A stretch of DNA of 64,000 nt, from the NCBI RefSeq assembly GCF_000719095.1, contig NZ_JOEH01000021.1:62001-126000 (forward strand), read 5' to 3'. This document shows positions 40,604-48,111 of this stretch, piece after piece. The notes under the pieces are model-generated. The model was given only the letters and a program-made list of their open reading frames with translations, searched no databases and was not told the DNA's origin. Made by a program: the position numbers and the translations under genes. This stretch comes from Streptacidiphilus jeojiense (lineage in GTDB: Bacteria > Actinomycetota > Actinomycetes > Streptomycetales > Streptomycetaceae). The stretch's first letter is position 1; every line of letters starts with the position of its first letter.

Positions 40604-41640
40604 GCCGTCGCCCCTTCCGGGATGCTGATCGCGACCGGGTCGCCGGAGGCGGCGGCGCCCCTGCGCCCGCGCCGCGCAGCCGGGTTGAGCGCCGCCAGCC
40701 CGGCGTTGACGGCCAGGTTGGCGATCAGCACCACGCTCGTGGTGACCAGCAGGGTGCCCTGGATCACCGGGACGTCGTGCTCCTGGGCCGCCTGCAGCGC
40801 CAGTTGGGCGATGCCGGGCAGGTTGAAGATCCGCTCGGTCACCACCGCGCCGCCGATCAGCATCGGCACGCTCATGCCCAGCACCGTCAGCGCCGGTCCG
40901 GCCGCGTTGCGCAGCACATGGCCGAACAGCACCCGGCGCGAGGACAGTCCGCGCATCGACGCCCCGGTCACGTAGTTCTCCCGGAGCGCGCCCACCAGCG
41001 AGGTGCGCAGCTGCCGGGCGATCCCGGCGGCGGCCTCCAGGCTGAGCGCGAAGGCCGGCAGCAGCGAGAACCGCAGCCACTGGACCGGGTCCTGGCCGAA
41101 CGGGACGTAACCGCCCGAGGGCAGCGCGCCCAACTGCACCGAGACCACCGCGATCAGACCGATGGCGATCACGAACGCCGGCAGCGTGCCCAGCACCGCG
41201 CAGACCGCGGTCACCGCCCGGTCCACCTTGCCGCCGTTGCTCAGCGCGGCGGCGATCCCGCCGGCGCCGCCGAGCAGCACCGCCATCAGCAGCGCCAGAC
41301 CGGCCACCGAGAGGTCCACCGGCAGCGCCTGCCAGACGCTCTGGGCCACCGGCACGGTGGTGAACCAGGAACGGCCCAGGTCGCCGTGGAGGGCGTGGCC
41401 CAGCCAGCTGAGGAACTGCACCGGAAGTGGGCGGTCCAGGCCGAACTGATGGTTCATCCGGGCGATGTCGGCCGGGGTGGCGGTGTCGCCGAGCACCGCC
41501 GCACCCGGGTTGGCACTGGACAGCGCGCCCAGGCCGAAGGTCAGCACCGACGCCAGCAGGAACACCGTCGCGGTGGTGAGCAGCCCCTGGGCCAGCGGCT
41601 TGGGGGCCCGGGCGATGCGGGCCGGCAGGGCGGCGCTCAC
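40600..41640 (-). CDS. ABC importer permease (DppB-like)
   Basis: This 346-residue permease has an N-terminal helix, an extracellular loop ARMNHQFGLDRPLPVQFLSW typical of DppB, the EAA-like loop ENYVTGASMRGLSSRRVLFG and five further helices. The GTG start overlaps the stop of the substrate-binding protein gene (GTGA). The C-terminal tail is Arg/Gly-rich. Confidence 0.92.
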   Translation of the reverse strand: MSAALPARIARAPKPLAQGLLTTATVFLLASVLTFGLGALSSANPGAAVLGDTATPADIARMNHQFGLDRPLPVQFLSWLGHALHGDLGRSWFTTVPVAQSVWQALPVDLSVAGLALLMAVLLGGAGGIAAALSNGGKVDRAVTAVCAVLGTLPAFVIAIGLIAVVSVQLGALPSGGYVPFGQDPVQWLRFSLLPAFALSLEAAAGIARQLRTSLVGALRENYVTGASMRGLSSRRVLFGHVLRNAAGPALTVLGMSVPMLIGGAVVTERIFNLPGIAQLALQAAQEHDVPVIQGTLLVTTSVVLIANLAVNAGLAALNPAARRGRRGAAASGDPVAISIPEGATA

Positions 41641-43166
41641 GAGACGGTCACCCCCTCGAAGCGCTGCACCACGACGTCGGCCGGGAGCTGCGAGACGCTC
41701 TTGTGCCGGGCCAGGATGCGCGGAACGGTGTAGAGGAAGACATTGGGCATGGTGCGCACCGCGAGCGCGGTGGCCGCCTGCAGCACCTCGGCGTAGTGGG
41801 GGGAGTCCAGCGGGGTCGCCGAGACCTTCGCCACCGCGGCCAGCAGCTCCGGCGGGGTGCTGCGGCCCGGGTTCATCAGCCCCTGCGGGCCGAACAGCAC
41901 CTGGAAGGCCTGGGCCGCGGAGTCGCGTCCGGCGAACTGGTCCACGAAGACCTGCTGGGAGTGCTGGACGTAGGCGACCTGGGTGGCCTGCGCGGCCGGG
42001 ATCACCGAGATCTTCGCGTTGATGCCGACGGCCTTGAGCTGCGCCTGGATCTGTTCCGGGACGCCCTCGGCGGCGGTGGTGGTCAGCGTCAGGTCCAGGC
42101 CACCGGCGTGTCCCGCCTTGGCCAGCAGGGCCTTGGCCTTGGCCGGGTCGTAGGGGTAGAGGCTGTCGGAGGCGGTGTCGTGGCCGACGTAGCCGGGCGG
42201 GAAGGGCTGGTTGCTGACGGTGCCGTAGCCGAACTGCGCGGTCTTCAGCAGCGCCTGGCGGTCGATGGCGTACTGCAGCGCCAGGGCGACGTCCGGGTCG
42301 GTCAGCGGGGCCTTGCCCGAGTTGACGTCCAGCACGGCGACCACCATCGAGGGGATCACCTGCACCTCCAGGCCGGCCGCCTTGGCGGCGGCGACCTGGC
42401 TGCCGGGTATCTGGGCCACGTTGTACTGGCCGGACTGCAGCGAGGCGACCACGGTGGAGGCGTCCGGCAGCGGGTACACCTCGAAGCCGGTGAGCTTGAT
42501 GTTGGCCGCGTCCCAGTAGCCGGGGTTGCGCCGCAGCACGGCCTTGGCGTTCTGGGTGTAGGAGCTGAGGGTGAACGGACCCGCGCCGACCGGCTGGGTG
42601 GCCAGCCCGGCGGCGTTCGCCTCGAAGGCCTTGGGGCTGACGATCATCCCGGTCTTCCCGGCCAGCAGGCTGGGTATCTGGTAGTCGGCCTGGGTGAGCT
42701 TCAGCACCACCGTGGTCGGGCTGCCCGCGGTCACCTGCGAGACGTGCGCGAGCTGTGCGGCGACCAGCGACTTGGGGTCGGTGCGGCCCCGGTCCAGGCT
42801 CTTCTTCACCGCGGTCGCGTCCAGCGCGCTGCCGTCGCTGAAGGTCAGTCCGGAGCGCAGGGTGAAGGTGATCTCGGTGCCGGTGGCGTTGTAGGACCAG
42901 TGCGAGGCCAGCGCCGGGACCGGATTGCCGTTGGCGTCGAGCTTGGTCAGCGCCGCGTAGACCAGCGAGAGGTCGTGGACGTCCCAGCCGGCCGAGGAGA
43001 ACACCGGGTCCCAGGAGGTCGGCAGCTCCCAGCCCCACTTCAGCGTGCCGGTCCCGGTGCCGGAGGCGCCCGCACCGCTGGAGCTGCCGCAGGCGGTCAG
43101 AGCGACGGCGGCACCGGCCCCGAGGCCGAGTCCGAGGAACGAGCGTCTGGCGAGAGCAGAAGTCAT
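41637..43166 (-). CDS. Family-5 substrate-binding lipoprotein
   Basis: This 509-residue exported solute-binding protein of the peptide/nickel/opine class has the N-terminus [21 protein letters not shown], which combines a twin-arginine-like pair with a lipobox (LTAC), so it is probably anchored on the outer membrane face. The SBP_bac_5 features are [32 protein letters not shown] and [13 protein letters not shown]. Its ligand is unknown; the operon's flavin monooxygenases suggest an organosulfur compound or sulfur-containing peptide. It is the first full-length gene of the operon, 357 bases downstream of the cysteine leader peptide. Confidence 0.93.
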   Translation of the reverse strand: MTSALARRSFLGLGLGAGAAVALTACGSSSGAGASGTGTGTLKWGWELPTSWDPVFSSAGWDVHDLSLVYAALTKLDANGNPVPALASHWSYNATGTEITFTLRSGLTFSDGSALDATAVKKSLDRGRTDPKSLVAAQLAHVSQVTAGSPTTVVLKLTQADYQIPSLLAGKTGMIVSPKAFEANAAGLATQPVGAGPFTLSSYTQNAKAVLRRNPGYWDAANIKLTGFEVYPLPDASTVVASLQSGQYNVAQIPGSQVAAAKAAGLEVQVIPSMVVAVLDVNSGKAPLTDPDVALALQYAIDRQALLKTAQFGYGTVSNQPFPPGYVGHDTASDSLYPYDPAKAKALLAKAGHAGGLDLTLTTTAAEGVPEQIQAQLKAVGINAKISVIPAAQATQVAYVQHSQQVFVDQFAGRDSAAQAFQVLFGPQGLMNPGRSTPPELLAAVAKVSATPLDSPHYAEVLQAATALAVRTMPNVFLYTVPRILARHKSVSQLPADVVVQRFEGVTVS

Positions 43167-43523
43167 GATGGGGCGTCACCTTCGGTCGGGGCGCGCCGAA
43201 TCGCCCCCTGGCGGGGGAGCACGGGCAGCGCGGGGCGCCGGGCCACTGGCGGCCGGCGGCGCGGGCAGGCATGGGGGAGGGCAGCAGCAGGCGGCAGACG
43301 GGGCGGTGCGGGCGGCGCCGACCGACGGCGGTGTCGGTCGAGTGGGACGCAGCTGCCTGCGGATGTCTGCGGGAGATGCTCTACGGAGCAGTGGACTACT
43401 CGGCTTCAACCGACGGGGACCGGTCGCTCCCCGGAATGTCGGAGCACGAGTACGAGGGGCGCGGGACGGCCGGGGCGCGGCGGCCGCGGGTGTGCGGCGG
43501 CCGGATGGGCCCGGGGCGGCGGG
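43167..43523 (-). promoter_or_regulatory. Long untranslated region after leader peptide, possible attenuator
   Basis: There are 357 bases between the leader-peptide stop and the substrate-binding protein start, with no supported gene. On the transcribed strand they contain hairpin-forming elements, including ACCGAC-6-GTCGGT (43321-43338) and a GGGGA/TCCCC stem near 43411-43430. The layout (Cys leader peptide, then structured RNA, then sulfur genes) fits cysteine-responsive attenuation. The exact competing structures were not resolved. Confidence 0.5.
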
Positions 43524-43598
43524 TCAGCGACAGAGGGCGCTGGAGGTGCGCCGCAGGTCCACGTAGCGGCACACCACGGCGGGGTGCGTCGTAAGCAT
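43524..43598 (-). CDS. 24-residue cysteine leader peptide
   Basis: ATG 43598 opens a 24-codon frame ending VVCRYVDLRRTSSALCR. The pattern R/C-x-VDLxRxxSALC is that of short actinobacterial leader peptides found before cysteine and sulfur-assimilation genes. It has cysteines at residues 10 and 23. There is no ribosome-binding site; a -10-like element ends 6 bases before the ATG (see 43605-43652), so the mRNA is probably leaderless. Ribosome stalling at the final cysteine codon when cysteine is scarce would let transcription continue into the operon, as shown for related mycobacterial peptides. That mechanism is inferred here. Confidence 0.75.
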   Translation of the reverse strand: MLTTHPAVVCRYVDLRRTSSALCR

Positions 43599-43604
43599 GT
43601 GCCT

Positions 43605-43652
43605 ATCGTGGCGGGCCGGGAGGCCCGCTGTCAATGGACACCAAGAGGTGTC
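43605..43652 (-). promoter_or_regulatory. Leader/operon promoter with Rrf2-type operator
   Basis: On the minus strand, -35 TTGACA (43634-43629), an 18-base spacer and -10 CACGAT (43610-43605) place the start of transcription at about 43598, the leader ATG. A perfect palindrome GACACC-TCTT-GGTGTC (43637-43652) abuts the -35 element, and GGTGTCCATTG overlaps it. The spacer contains GCGGGCC-4-GGCCCGC. The rrf2 promoter repeats GGTGTCCATTG with the same geometry. Confidence 0.65.
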
Positions 43653-43666
43653 TCTTTGAGTGGACG

Positions 43667-44566
43667 TCAGCCGGCGGCCGATCCGGTCAGCGCCGGATGC
43701 CCGGCCGCCTCGTCCGGGTGCAGCCACAGCGGCCCGCCGGCGGTGTCCAGCCGAAGGCCCTGCTCAGGGGGTGTGCCGGGGGTGGTCAGCAGGGCCAACT
43801 CCGGTTCGGTCAGGCTTCGGTGGAGCTCCAGCGCGGCATCGGCCGAGGGCAGTTCCGGGGCCGCGTCCAGGGTGCCGCCGACCGCCCGCACCGCCTCGGC
43901 GCAGGCGCTGTGCGGGCGCCATCCGGGCACCACCCGGTACCCCAGCGGACCGCGCAGCAGCAGGGTCGGCAGCGCGTAGCGGAAACCGTCGTCCAACTCC
44001 TTGGCGCGGCCGGGGTGCGGTCCGGTGGCGTCCTCGGGGTCCATCGCCTCGGGCAGCGGTGCGCGCGCCTCGGCGCGGTCCGAGCGCACCGAGGCCAGCA
44101 CGAAGTCGGACCGGGCGTCGGCGCGCAACCGGTCCAGGTCCAGCCCGGGGACCGCGCGCAGGCAGGCCAGCACCCGCTGCTCGGTGTCGGCGGGGCGGCC
44201 CAGGACGAACACCGACTCGCGCAGCCGCCGCAGCACCCGCTCGGCGACGGTCGGCCCCTGCAGTTCGGCGGCGCGCGCCGCCAGCGCGGAGGGCCAGCTG
44301 GAGCGGGCCACCCGGTCCAGCCGCTCGGTGCGCGGGGCCCCGGTGTGCGCGGCCACCTCGGCGACGTAGCGGCTGTACCAGAGCGCCTCGGCCTCCGGGT
44401 CGGGCGCCGGGTCGTCGTCGGTGTCGAACAGGATCGCGTAGGCCCGGCGCCAGCGGGCCCGTCCGGCCAGCTCCAGCCGCAGCCGGCGGAACACCGGCTC
44501 GGAGCCCCAGGCCCAGGGACAGAGCGGGTCGGTGTACTCGACGACCTCCAGCGCCGGCGCCGTCAC
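43667..44566 (-). CDS. DsbA-family (thioredoxin-fold) protein, SpxH/FrnE-like
   Basis: This 299-residue thioredoxin-fold protein opens with VVEYTDPLCPWAWGSEPVFR, the position of the CxxC active site in DsbA/FrnE/SpxH proteins. Here the motif is CPWA, so only the first cysteine remains. The DsbA helical insertion (about 60-200) contains RAARxxELQGPTVAERVLRRL-like and LPTLLLRGPLGYRV segments. The GTG start overlaps the stop of the rrf2 gene by four bases (GTGA), so the two are coupled. A redox or protein-adaptor role linked to thiol metabolism is plausible; disulfide exchange through a CxxC is unlikely. Confidence 0.8.
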   Translation of the reverse strand: MTAPALEVVEYTDPLCPWAWGSEPVFRRLRLELAGRARWRRAYAILFDTDDDPAPDPEAEALWYSRYVAEVAAHTGAPRTERLDRVARSSWPSALAARAAELQGPTVAERVLRRLRESVFVLGRPADTEQRVLACLRAVPGLDLDRLRADARSDFVLASVRSDRAEARAPLPEAMDPEDATGPHPGRAKELDDGFRYALPTLLLRGPLGYRVVPGWRPHSACAEAVRAVGGTLDAAPELPSADAALELHRSLTEPELALLTTPGTPPEQGLRLDTAGGPLWLHPDEAAGHPALTGSAAG

Positions 44567-44973
44567 ACCGCGACCCGAGCGGCCGGCAGCGAGGCCAGGG
44601 TGGTGCCGCCGAGGATCCGCCGGGCGCTCTCCTCGATGTCGCGCCAGACGTCGGGCACCCCGGAGGCCGCGCCGGGGTAGTCCAGCGCGCCCAGCGGTTC
44701 CCCGCGCAGCGTCATCAACTCCCCGTCGGCGGCCAGGATCACGTCGAGCAGGCTGATCTGGTCGGCGGGCCTGCCCAGCCAGTAGCCGCCCTCGCAGCCG
44801 CGCTGGCTGCGGACCAGGCCGGCCCGGCGCAGGTCGCCGAAGACGGACTTGAGGAATCTGAACGGGATCTCCTGGGAGGAGGCGATGCTCTCGCAGGTGA
44901 GCGGACGCGCCGTGTCCTGGGCGAGTTCGAGCAGGGCCCGCACGGCGTAGTCCGCCTTCGCGGATATGTGCAT
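44563..44973 (-). CDS. Rrf2-family regulator, CymR-like
   Basis: This 136-residue winged-helix protein has the Rrf2 pattern MHISAKADYAVRALLELAQD, IASSQEIPFRFLKSVFGDLR, LVRSQRGCEGGYWLGRPAD and ISLLDVILAADGEL. It has a single cysteine in the GGY loop instead of the three used by IscR/NsrR to hold an Fe-S cluster, so it is more like CymR, the cysteine-metabolism repressor. ATG 44973 lies 1-2 bases after the inferred transcription start, so the message is probably leaderless. It precedes and overlaps the DsbA-like gene and is divergent from the cupin. Confidence 0.88.
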   Translation of the reverse strand: MHISAKADYAVRALLELAQDTARPLTCESIASSQEIPFRFLKSVFGDLRRAGLVRSQRGCEGGYWLGRPADQISLLDVILAADGELMTLRGEPLGALDYPGAASGVPDVWRDIEESARRILGGTTLASLPAARVAV

Positions 44974-44980
44974 GGTCGTC

Positions 44981-45050
44981 AGTATCCCGTGCCACGGCCC
45001 CTGCGGGCAATGGACACCTCTTGACATCCTTTCCGTCCGGCTCCTACGGT
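44981..45050. promoter_or_regulatory. Divergent rrf2/cupin promoters with shared operator
   Basis: Minus strand: -35 TTGCCC (45010-45005), 18-base spacer, -10 GATACT (44986-44981), giving a leaderless rrf2 message. Plus strand: -35 TTGACA (45021-45026), 18-base spacer, -10 TACGGT (45045-45050), for the cupin. CAATGGACACC (45008-45018) lies between the two -35 elements and is identical to 43632-43642 at the leader-peptide promoter. Autoregulation by Rrf2 is inferred. Confidence 0.65.
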
Positions 45051-45092
45051 CGCAGACGTCCCCGCCCTCTCCCGCAGCCCCTGGACGGCCCG

Positions 45093-45674
45093 ATGACCAC
45101 GCAGCCCGCCACCTCCGGCAGCACCGCGGCAGCCGCGGCAGGCCCGGCGTCCTGCGACGGCTTCCACCCCGACCTGCCGGACCGTCCCGTGGCCGGCGCC
45201 GACCCGGCGGCCCGCTTCCGGGTGCACCACGTCCGCGCCGACGACCTGGACGGGGACACCGCCCAGACCGGCGGGATGCGGCGGTTCGCCGCGATCAGCG
45301 GCGCCCGGGTCGGCTCCGAGCGGATGTGGATGGGCCAGACCCATGTCGCCCCGGCGACCGCCTCGGCCGACCACCACCACGGCGCCTCCGAGACGGCGAT
45401 CTACGTGGTCAGCGGACACCCGGAGTTCGTCTTCCTGGCCGACGGCGACGGCGACGGCGACGGTGGCGGTGGCGGGGGCTCCGAGCAGGAGGTCCGGCTG
45501 CGGACCGGTCCGGGCGACTACATCTTCGTGCCGCCGTTCGTCCCGCACCGCGAGGAGAACCCGGACCCGGACGACGAGGCCGTGGTGGTGATCGCCCGCA
45601 GCACCCAGGAGGCCGTGGTGGTCAACCTGCCCGGACTGCACGTGCTGCGCCCGGAGCAGCCGCACGCCCACTGA
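45093..45674 (+). CDS. Cupin-domain protein
   Basis: This 193-residue protein has a single cupin barrel (about residues 70-180). The first motif is DHHHGASETAIYVVSGHPEF, with a His cluster and Glu as metal ligands. The second motif is GDYIFVPPFVPHREENP. A Gly/Asp-rich loop (DGDGDGDGGGG) interrupts the barrel and is probably a flexible insertion. Divergent transcription from the CymR-like rrf2 gene and the shared operator suggest a role in sulfur metabolism, for example as a thiol-related metalloenzyme. The reaction is not known. The ribosome-binding site is weak. Confidence 0.8.
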   Translation: MTTQPATSGSTAAAAAGPASCDGFHPDLPDRPVAGADPAARFRVHHVRADDLDGDTAQTGGMRRFAAISGARVGSERMWMGQTHVAPATASADHHHGASETAIYVVSGHPEFVFLADGDGDGDGGGGGGSEQEVRLRTGPGDYIFVPPFVPHREENPDPDDEAVVVIARSTQEAVVVNLPGLHVLRPEQPHAH

Positions 45675-45699
45675 CGGCACCGCGCGCTAGGCTGCCGAG

Positions 45700-46425
45700 G
45701 TGTTCTCTCCGCAGGGCCCCACGCTTCGCGAACTCACCGTCCAGGCGCTCTCCTCCATCGAGCACGGCTACGACCTGCTGGCCCCCAGCTTCGACCGGAC
45801 CCCGTTCCGCACCTCCGAGCGGGTGCTCGACGCGGTGGCCGGCGCGCTCGAACCGCTGGGGCCGTTCGGCGCCGGGGTCGACCTCTGCTGCGGCACCGGC
45901 GCGGGCACCGCGGTGCTGCGCGGGCTGTGCGGGAAGCGGGTGGTCGGGGTGGACTTCAGCGCCGGCATGCTGCAGGTGGCGCGGGCGGCCGTGCCGGACA
46001 CGGAACCGGACACGGAGTGGGTGCGTGCGGACGTCCGCCGGCTGCCGTTCGCCTCGGAGTTCGACCTGGCGGTGAGCTTCGGCGCCTTCGGCCACTTCCT
46101 GCCCCGGGAGCGTCCGGGGCTGTTCGCCCAGGCGTACGCGGCGCTGCGGCCCGGCGGCCTGTTCGCCTTTCCGGTCCCGGCCCCGCCCCGGGTCGGCTCG
46201 TGGCCGTACTGGGCGCTGTGGGGATTCGACGCGGGGATGCGGGTCCGCAACGCGCTGCTGCGCCCGACCTTCGTGATGTACTACCGCACCTTCCCGCTCC
46301 CGGCGGTACGGGCCGAGTTGGAGCGGACCGGCTTCGCCGTCTCCACCGTCCCGCTGACCGCGCTCGGCGAGCTCCCCGACGGCGCCCCGCGCTGCCGCCT
46401 GGTACTGGCCCGCCGCCCGGCCTGA
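45700..46425 (+). CDS. Class I SAM-dependent methyltransferase
   Basis: This 241-residue protein has the SAM-binding motif I VDLCCGTGAGTAVLRGL (about residues 58-74), motif II VVGVDFSAGMLQVAR and a later FDLAVSFGAFGHFLPRERPG. The N-terminal helix contains IEHGYDLLAPSFDRTPFR, which resembles small-molecule methyltransferases. The substrate is unknown. It starts at GTG 45700, 25 bases after the cupin gene, and may be cotranscribed with it. Confidence 0.85.
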   Translation: MFSPQGPTLRELTVQALSSIEHGYDLLAPSFDRTPFRTSERVLDAVAGALEPLGPFGAGVDLCCGTGAGTAVLRGLCGKRVVGVDFSAGMLQVARAAVPDTEPDTEWVRADVRRLPFASEFDLAVSFGAFGHFLPRERPGLFAQAYAALRPGGLFAFPVPAPPRVGSWPYWALWGFDAGMRVRNALLRPTFVMYYRTFPLPAVRAELERTGFAVSTVPLTALGELPDGAPRCRLVLARRPA

Positions 46426-46526
46426 GCAGCGCCGGACGCGGTCCGGGCAGCGCCGCACGCCACGCCGGAGCACGGCGGCGGGGGTGGTGCGCGCTTCCGG
46501 TCTGGGCGCCCGCTATCCTCGTACCC

Positions 46527-46619
46527 ACGGCGGAGGGGCTCGCCGTAGAACCGCAGCATTCCGCTGCCAACGGTCCCTACCTGGCGGTCTACCTTTCGGC
46601 GACCCTGATTTCAGGTAGG
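46527..46619 (+). promoter_or_regulatory. Fluoride riboswitch (crcB motif)
   Basis: The layout matches the fluoride aptamer: P1 ACGGCG/CGCCGT (46527-46532, 46541-46546) with loop GAGGGGCT, P3 GCAGC/GCTGC (46553-46557, 46563-46567), and a pseudoknot in which AGGGGCT (46534-46540) pairs with GGTCCCT (46572-46578). CCTACCTG (46576-46583) is also complementary to CAGGTAGG (46612-46619), which contains the crcB ribosome-binding site. Fluoride would thus free the site by stabilising the pseudoknot. A -10-like TATCCT at 46514-46519 starts the RNA at the aptamer. Confidence 0.85.
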
Positions 46620-46625
46620 AGAGCC

Positions 46626-47189
46626 ATGCCCCGTTCACCTCGTCGTGGAGCGTTGATGCCCGTATCCGAACCGGAGCCGGGGCGGACCCGGCTCTGGGAT
46701 GTCCTGGCCGTCGTCTCCATCGGCGGTGGCCTGGGGAGCGTCGCCCGCTACGGCCTGGCGCAGGCCTGGGCCACCCCGGCCGGCGGCTTCCCCTGGGCGA
46801 CGTTCACCACCAATGTGCTCGGCAGCCTGCTGCTGGGCGCGCTGATGGTCTGCGTCATCGAGGTCTGGCCGCCCTCGCGCTACCGCCGCCCGTTCCTCGG
46901 GGTCGGCATCCTGGGCGGCTTCACCACCTTCTCCACCTACATGAACGAGACCCGCGGCCTGATCGCCACCGGCCACCTCTCGCTCGCCGACGCCTACGCG
47001 CTGAGCAGCCTGATCGCCGGACTGGCGGCGGTCTGGACCGGGGTCGCCCTGGTCCGGCGGCTGTTCGGGCTCCCGGTGCGCCGCGGCCCCAGCCGCCGCA
47101 GCGACAGCGGCCGCACCGCCACCGCACCGCCCCGGGCGAGCCGCCCCGCCGAGGAGCCCTCCGCCGAAGCCGAAGGAGTGTCCAGATGA
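46626..47189 (+). CDS. crcB1: Fluoride ion exporter CrcB/FluC
   Basis: This 187-residue protein has four membrane helices with the family motifs [35 protein letters not shown] and [15 protein letters not shown] (the last with the Phe/Thr residues lining the fluoride path). The C-terminal 40 residues are a charged Ser/Arg/Pro-rich tail not needed for the channel. The gene follows a fluoride riboswitch and overlaps the DUF190 gene by four bases. A second CrcB gene follows, so the channel is probably a heterodimer. Confidence 0.95.
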   Translation: MPRSPRRGALMPVSEPEPGRTRLWDVLAVVSIGGGLGSVARYGLAQAWATPAGGFPWATFTTNVLGSLLLGALMVCVIEVWPPSRYRRPFLGVGILGGFTTFSTYMNETRGLIATGHLSLADAYALSSLIAGLAAVWTGVALVRRLFGLPVRRGPSRRSDSGRTATAPPRASRPAEEPSAEAEGVSR

Positions 47190-47635
47190 GCCCGTTGCTG
47201 CACCGCCGCCGGGACCACGACCGGGACGAGGACCGGTCGGCCGAGCCGCGCGAGGAACTGACCGGCACGGCCCTGCGGCTGACCGTGCACCTGGCCGACG
47301 GCGAGCAGTTCCAGCACCGTCCGGTCTACACCGAGATCGTGCACCGGGCGCACCGCGCCGGGCTGGCCGGGGCCGGCGTCTTCCGGGGGATGGAGGGCTT
47401 CGGCCGCAACTCCCGGATCGTGCACACCTCCCGGCTGCTGGACCTGGCCGACAGCCTGCCGCTGCTGGTGGTGATCATCGACACCCCGGAGCGGATCCGC
47501 GGCTTCCTGCCCACGCTGCGCCGGATCAGCCCGCACAGCCTGGTCACCGTCGAGGAGGTCGAGGTCGTCGCCCCGGCCGACCCGCCCGCCGATCCGCCCG
47601 CCGACCCGTCGGCCACGACGGCGGGGGAGCCCTGA
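47186..47635 (+). CDS. DUF190 protein between two crcB genes
   Basis: This 149-residue protein contains the DUF190 core ([79 protein letters not shown]), a ferredoxin-like fold related to PII proteins. Its C-terminus is a Pro/Ala/Asp repeat. DUF190 genes commonly accompany crcB and may regulate the exporter. It overlaps crcB1 by four bases and crcB2 by one (TGATG). GGAG precedes its ATG. Confidence 0.92.
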   Translation: MSPLLHRRRDHDRDEDRSAEPREELTGTALRLTVHLADGEQFQHRPVYTEIVHRAHRAGLAGAGVFRGMEGFGRNSRIVHTSRLLDLADSLPLLVVIIDTPERIRGFLPTLRRISPHSLVTVEEVEVVAPADPPADPPADPSATTAGEP

Positions 47636-48003
47636 TGCCGGTCCTGATGGTCTTCCTCGGCGGGATGGTCGGCGCGCCGCTGCGCTTCCTGACCGACCGG
47701 GCCGTGCAGCGGCGCCATGACAGCGTCTTCCCCTGGGGCACCCTGGTCATCAATGTCACCGGGTCCTTCGTCCTCGGCGCCCTGGGTGCCGCGTCCGCGC
47801 ACCACCACCTGGTGCCCGACCTCGGCCTGCTGCTGGGCACCGGGGTGTGCGGCGGGTTCACCACCTTCTCCACCTTCTCCTACGAGACGGTGCGGCTGAT
47901 GGAGGACGGCTCGCTGGCCGAGGCCGGGCTGAACGCCGTCGGCAGCCTGGGTCTGGGCCTGGCCGCGGCGGCGCTGGGCTACGCACTGCTGACCTGGCTC
48001 TGA
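47635..48003 (+). CDS. crcB2: Fluoride ion exporter CrcB/FluC, second subunit
   Basis: This 122-residue protein is a compact four-helix CrcB with GGMVGAPLRFLTDRAVQRR, FPWGTLVINVTGSFVLGAL and [20 protein letters not shown]. It lacks the long tail of the first copy. Paired crcB genes make heterodimeric Fluc channels in many actinobacteria and firmicutes. Its start overlaps the DUF190 stop codon. Confidence 0.95.
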   Translation: MPVLMVFLGGMVGAPLRFLTDRAVQRRHDSVFPWGTLVINVTGSFVLGALGAASAHHHLVPDLGLLLGTGVCGGFTTFSTFSYETVRLMEDGSLAEAGLNAVGSLGLGLAAAALGYALLTWL

Positions 48004-48026
48004 CCCGGCTCTGATCCGGTTCCGCT

Positions 48027-48052
48027 CCCGCTCCGACCTGCGCCGGAGCGGG
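48027..48052. terminator. Hairpin terminator of the crcB operon
   Basis: CCCGCTCCG (48027-48035) and CGGAGCGGG (48044-48052) form a perfect 9-bp stem with an 8-base loop, 23 bases after the crcB2 stop codon. Confidence 0.8.
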
Positions 48053-48076
48053 CAATGTCCACTGGCTGAGTGGGGA

Positions 48077-48105
48077 TTGCCCGGAGTTGGCGGAGCGGTT
48101 ACCGT
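48077..48105 (+). promoter_or_regulatory. Promoter for the SAM-IV riboswitch transcript
   Basis: TTGCCC (48077-48082), 17-base spacer, TACCGT (48100-48105). The expected start is about 48112, the first base of the aptamer. CAATGTCCACTGG just upstream (about 48054-48066) partly resembles the putative Rrf2 site in inverse orientation. Confidence 0.55.
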
Positions 48106-48111
48106 GATCCG

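Noticed and set aside
44563..44973. Rrf2 protein as an Fe-S sensor (IscR/NsrR type)
   Set aside because: Only one cysteine is present in the cluster-binding region; three are needed.
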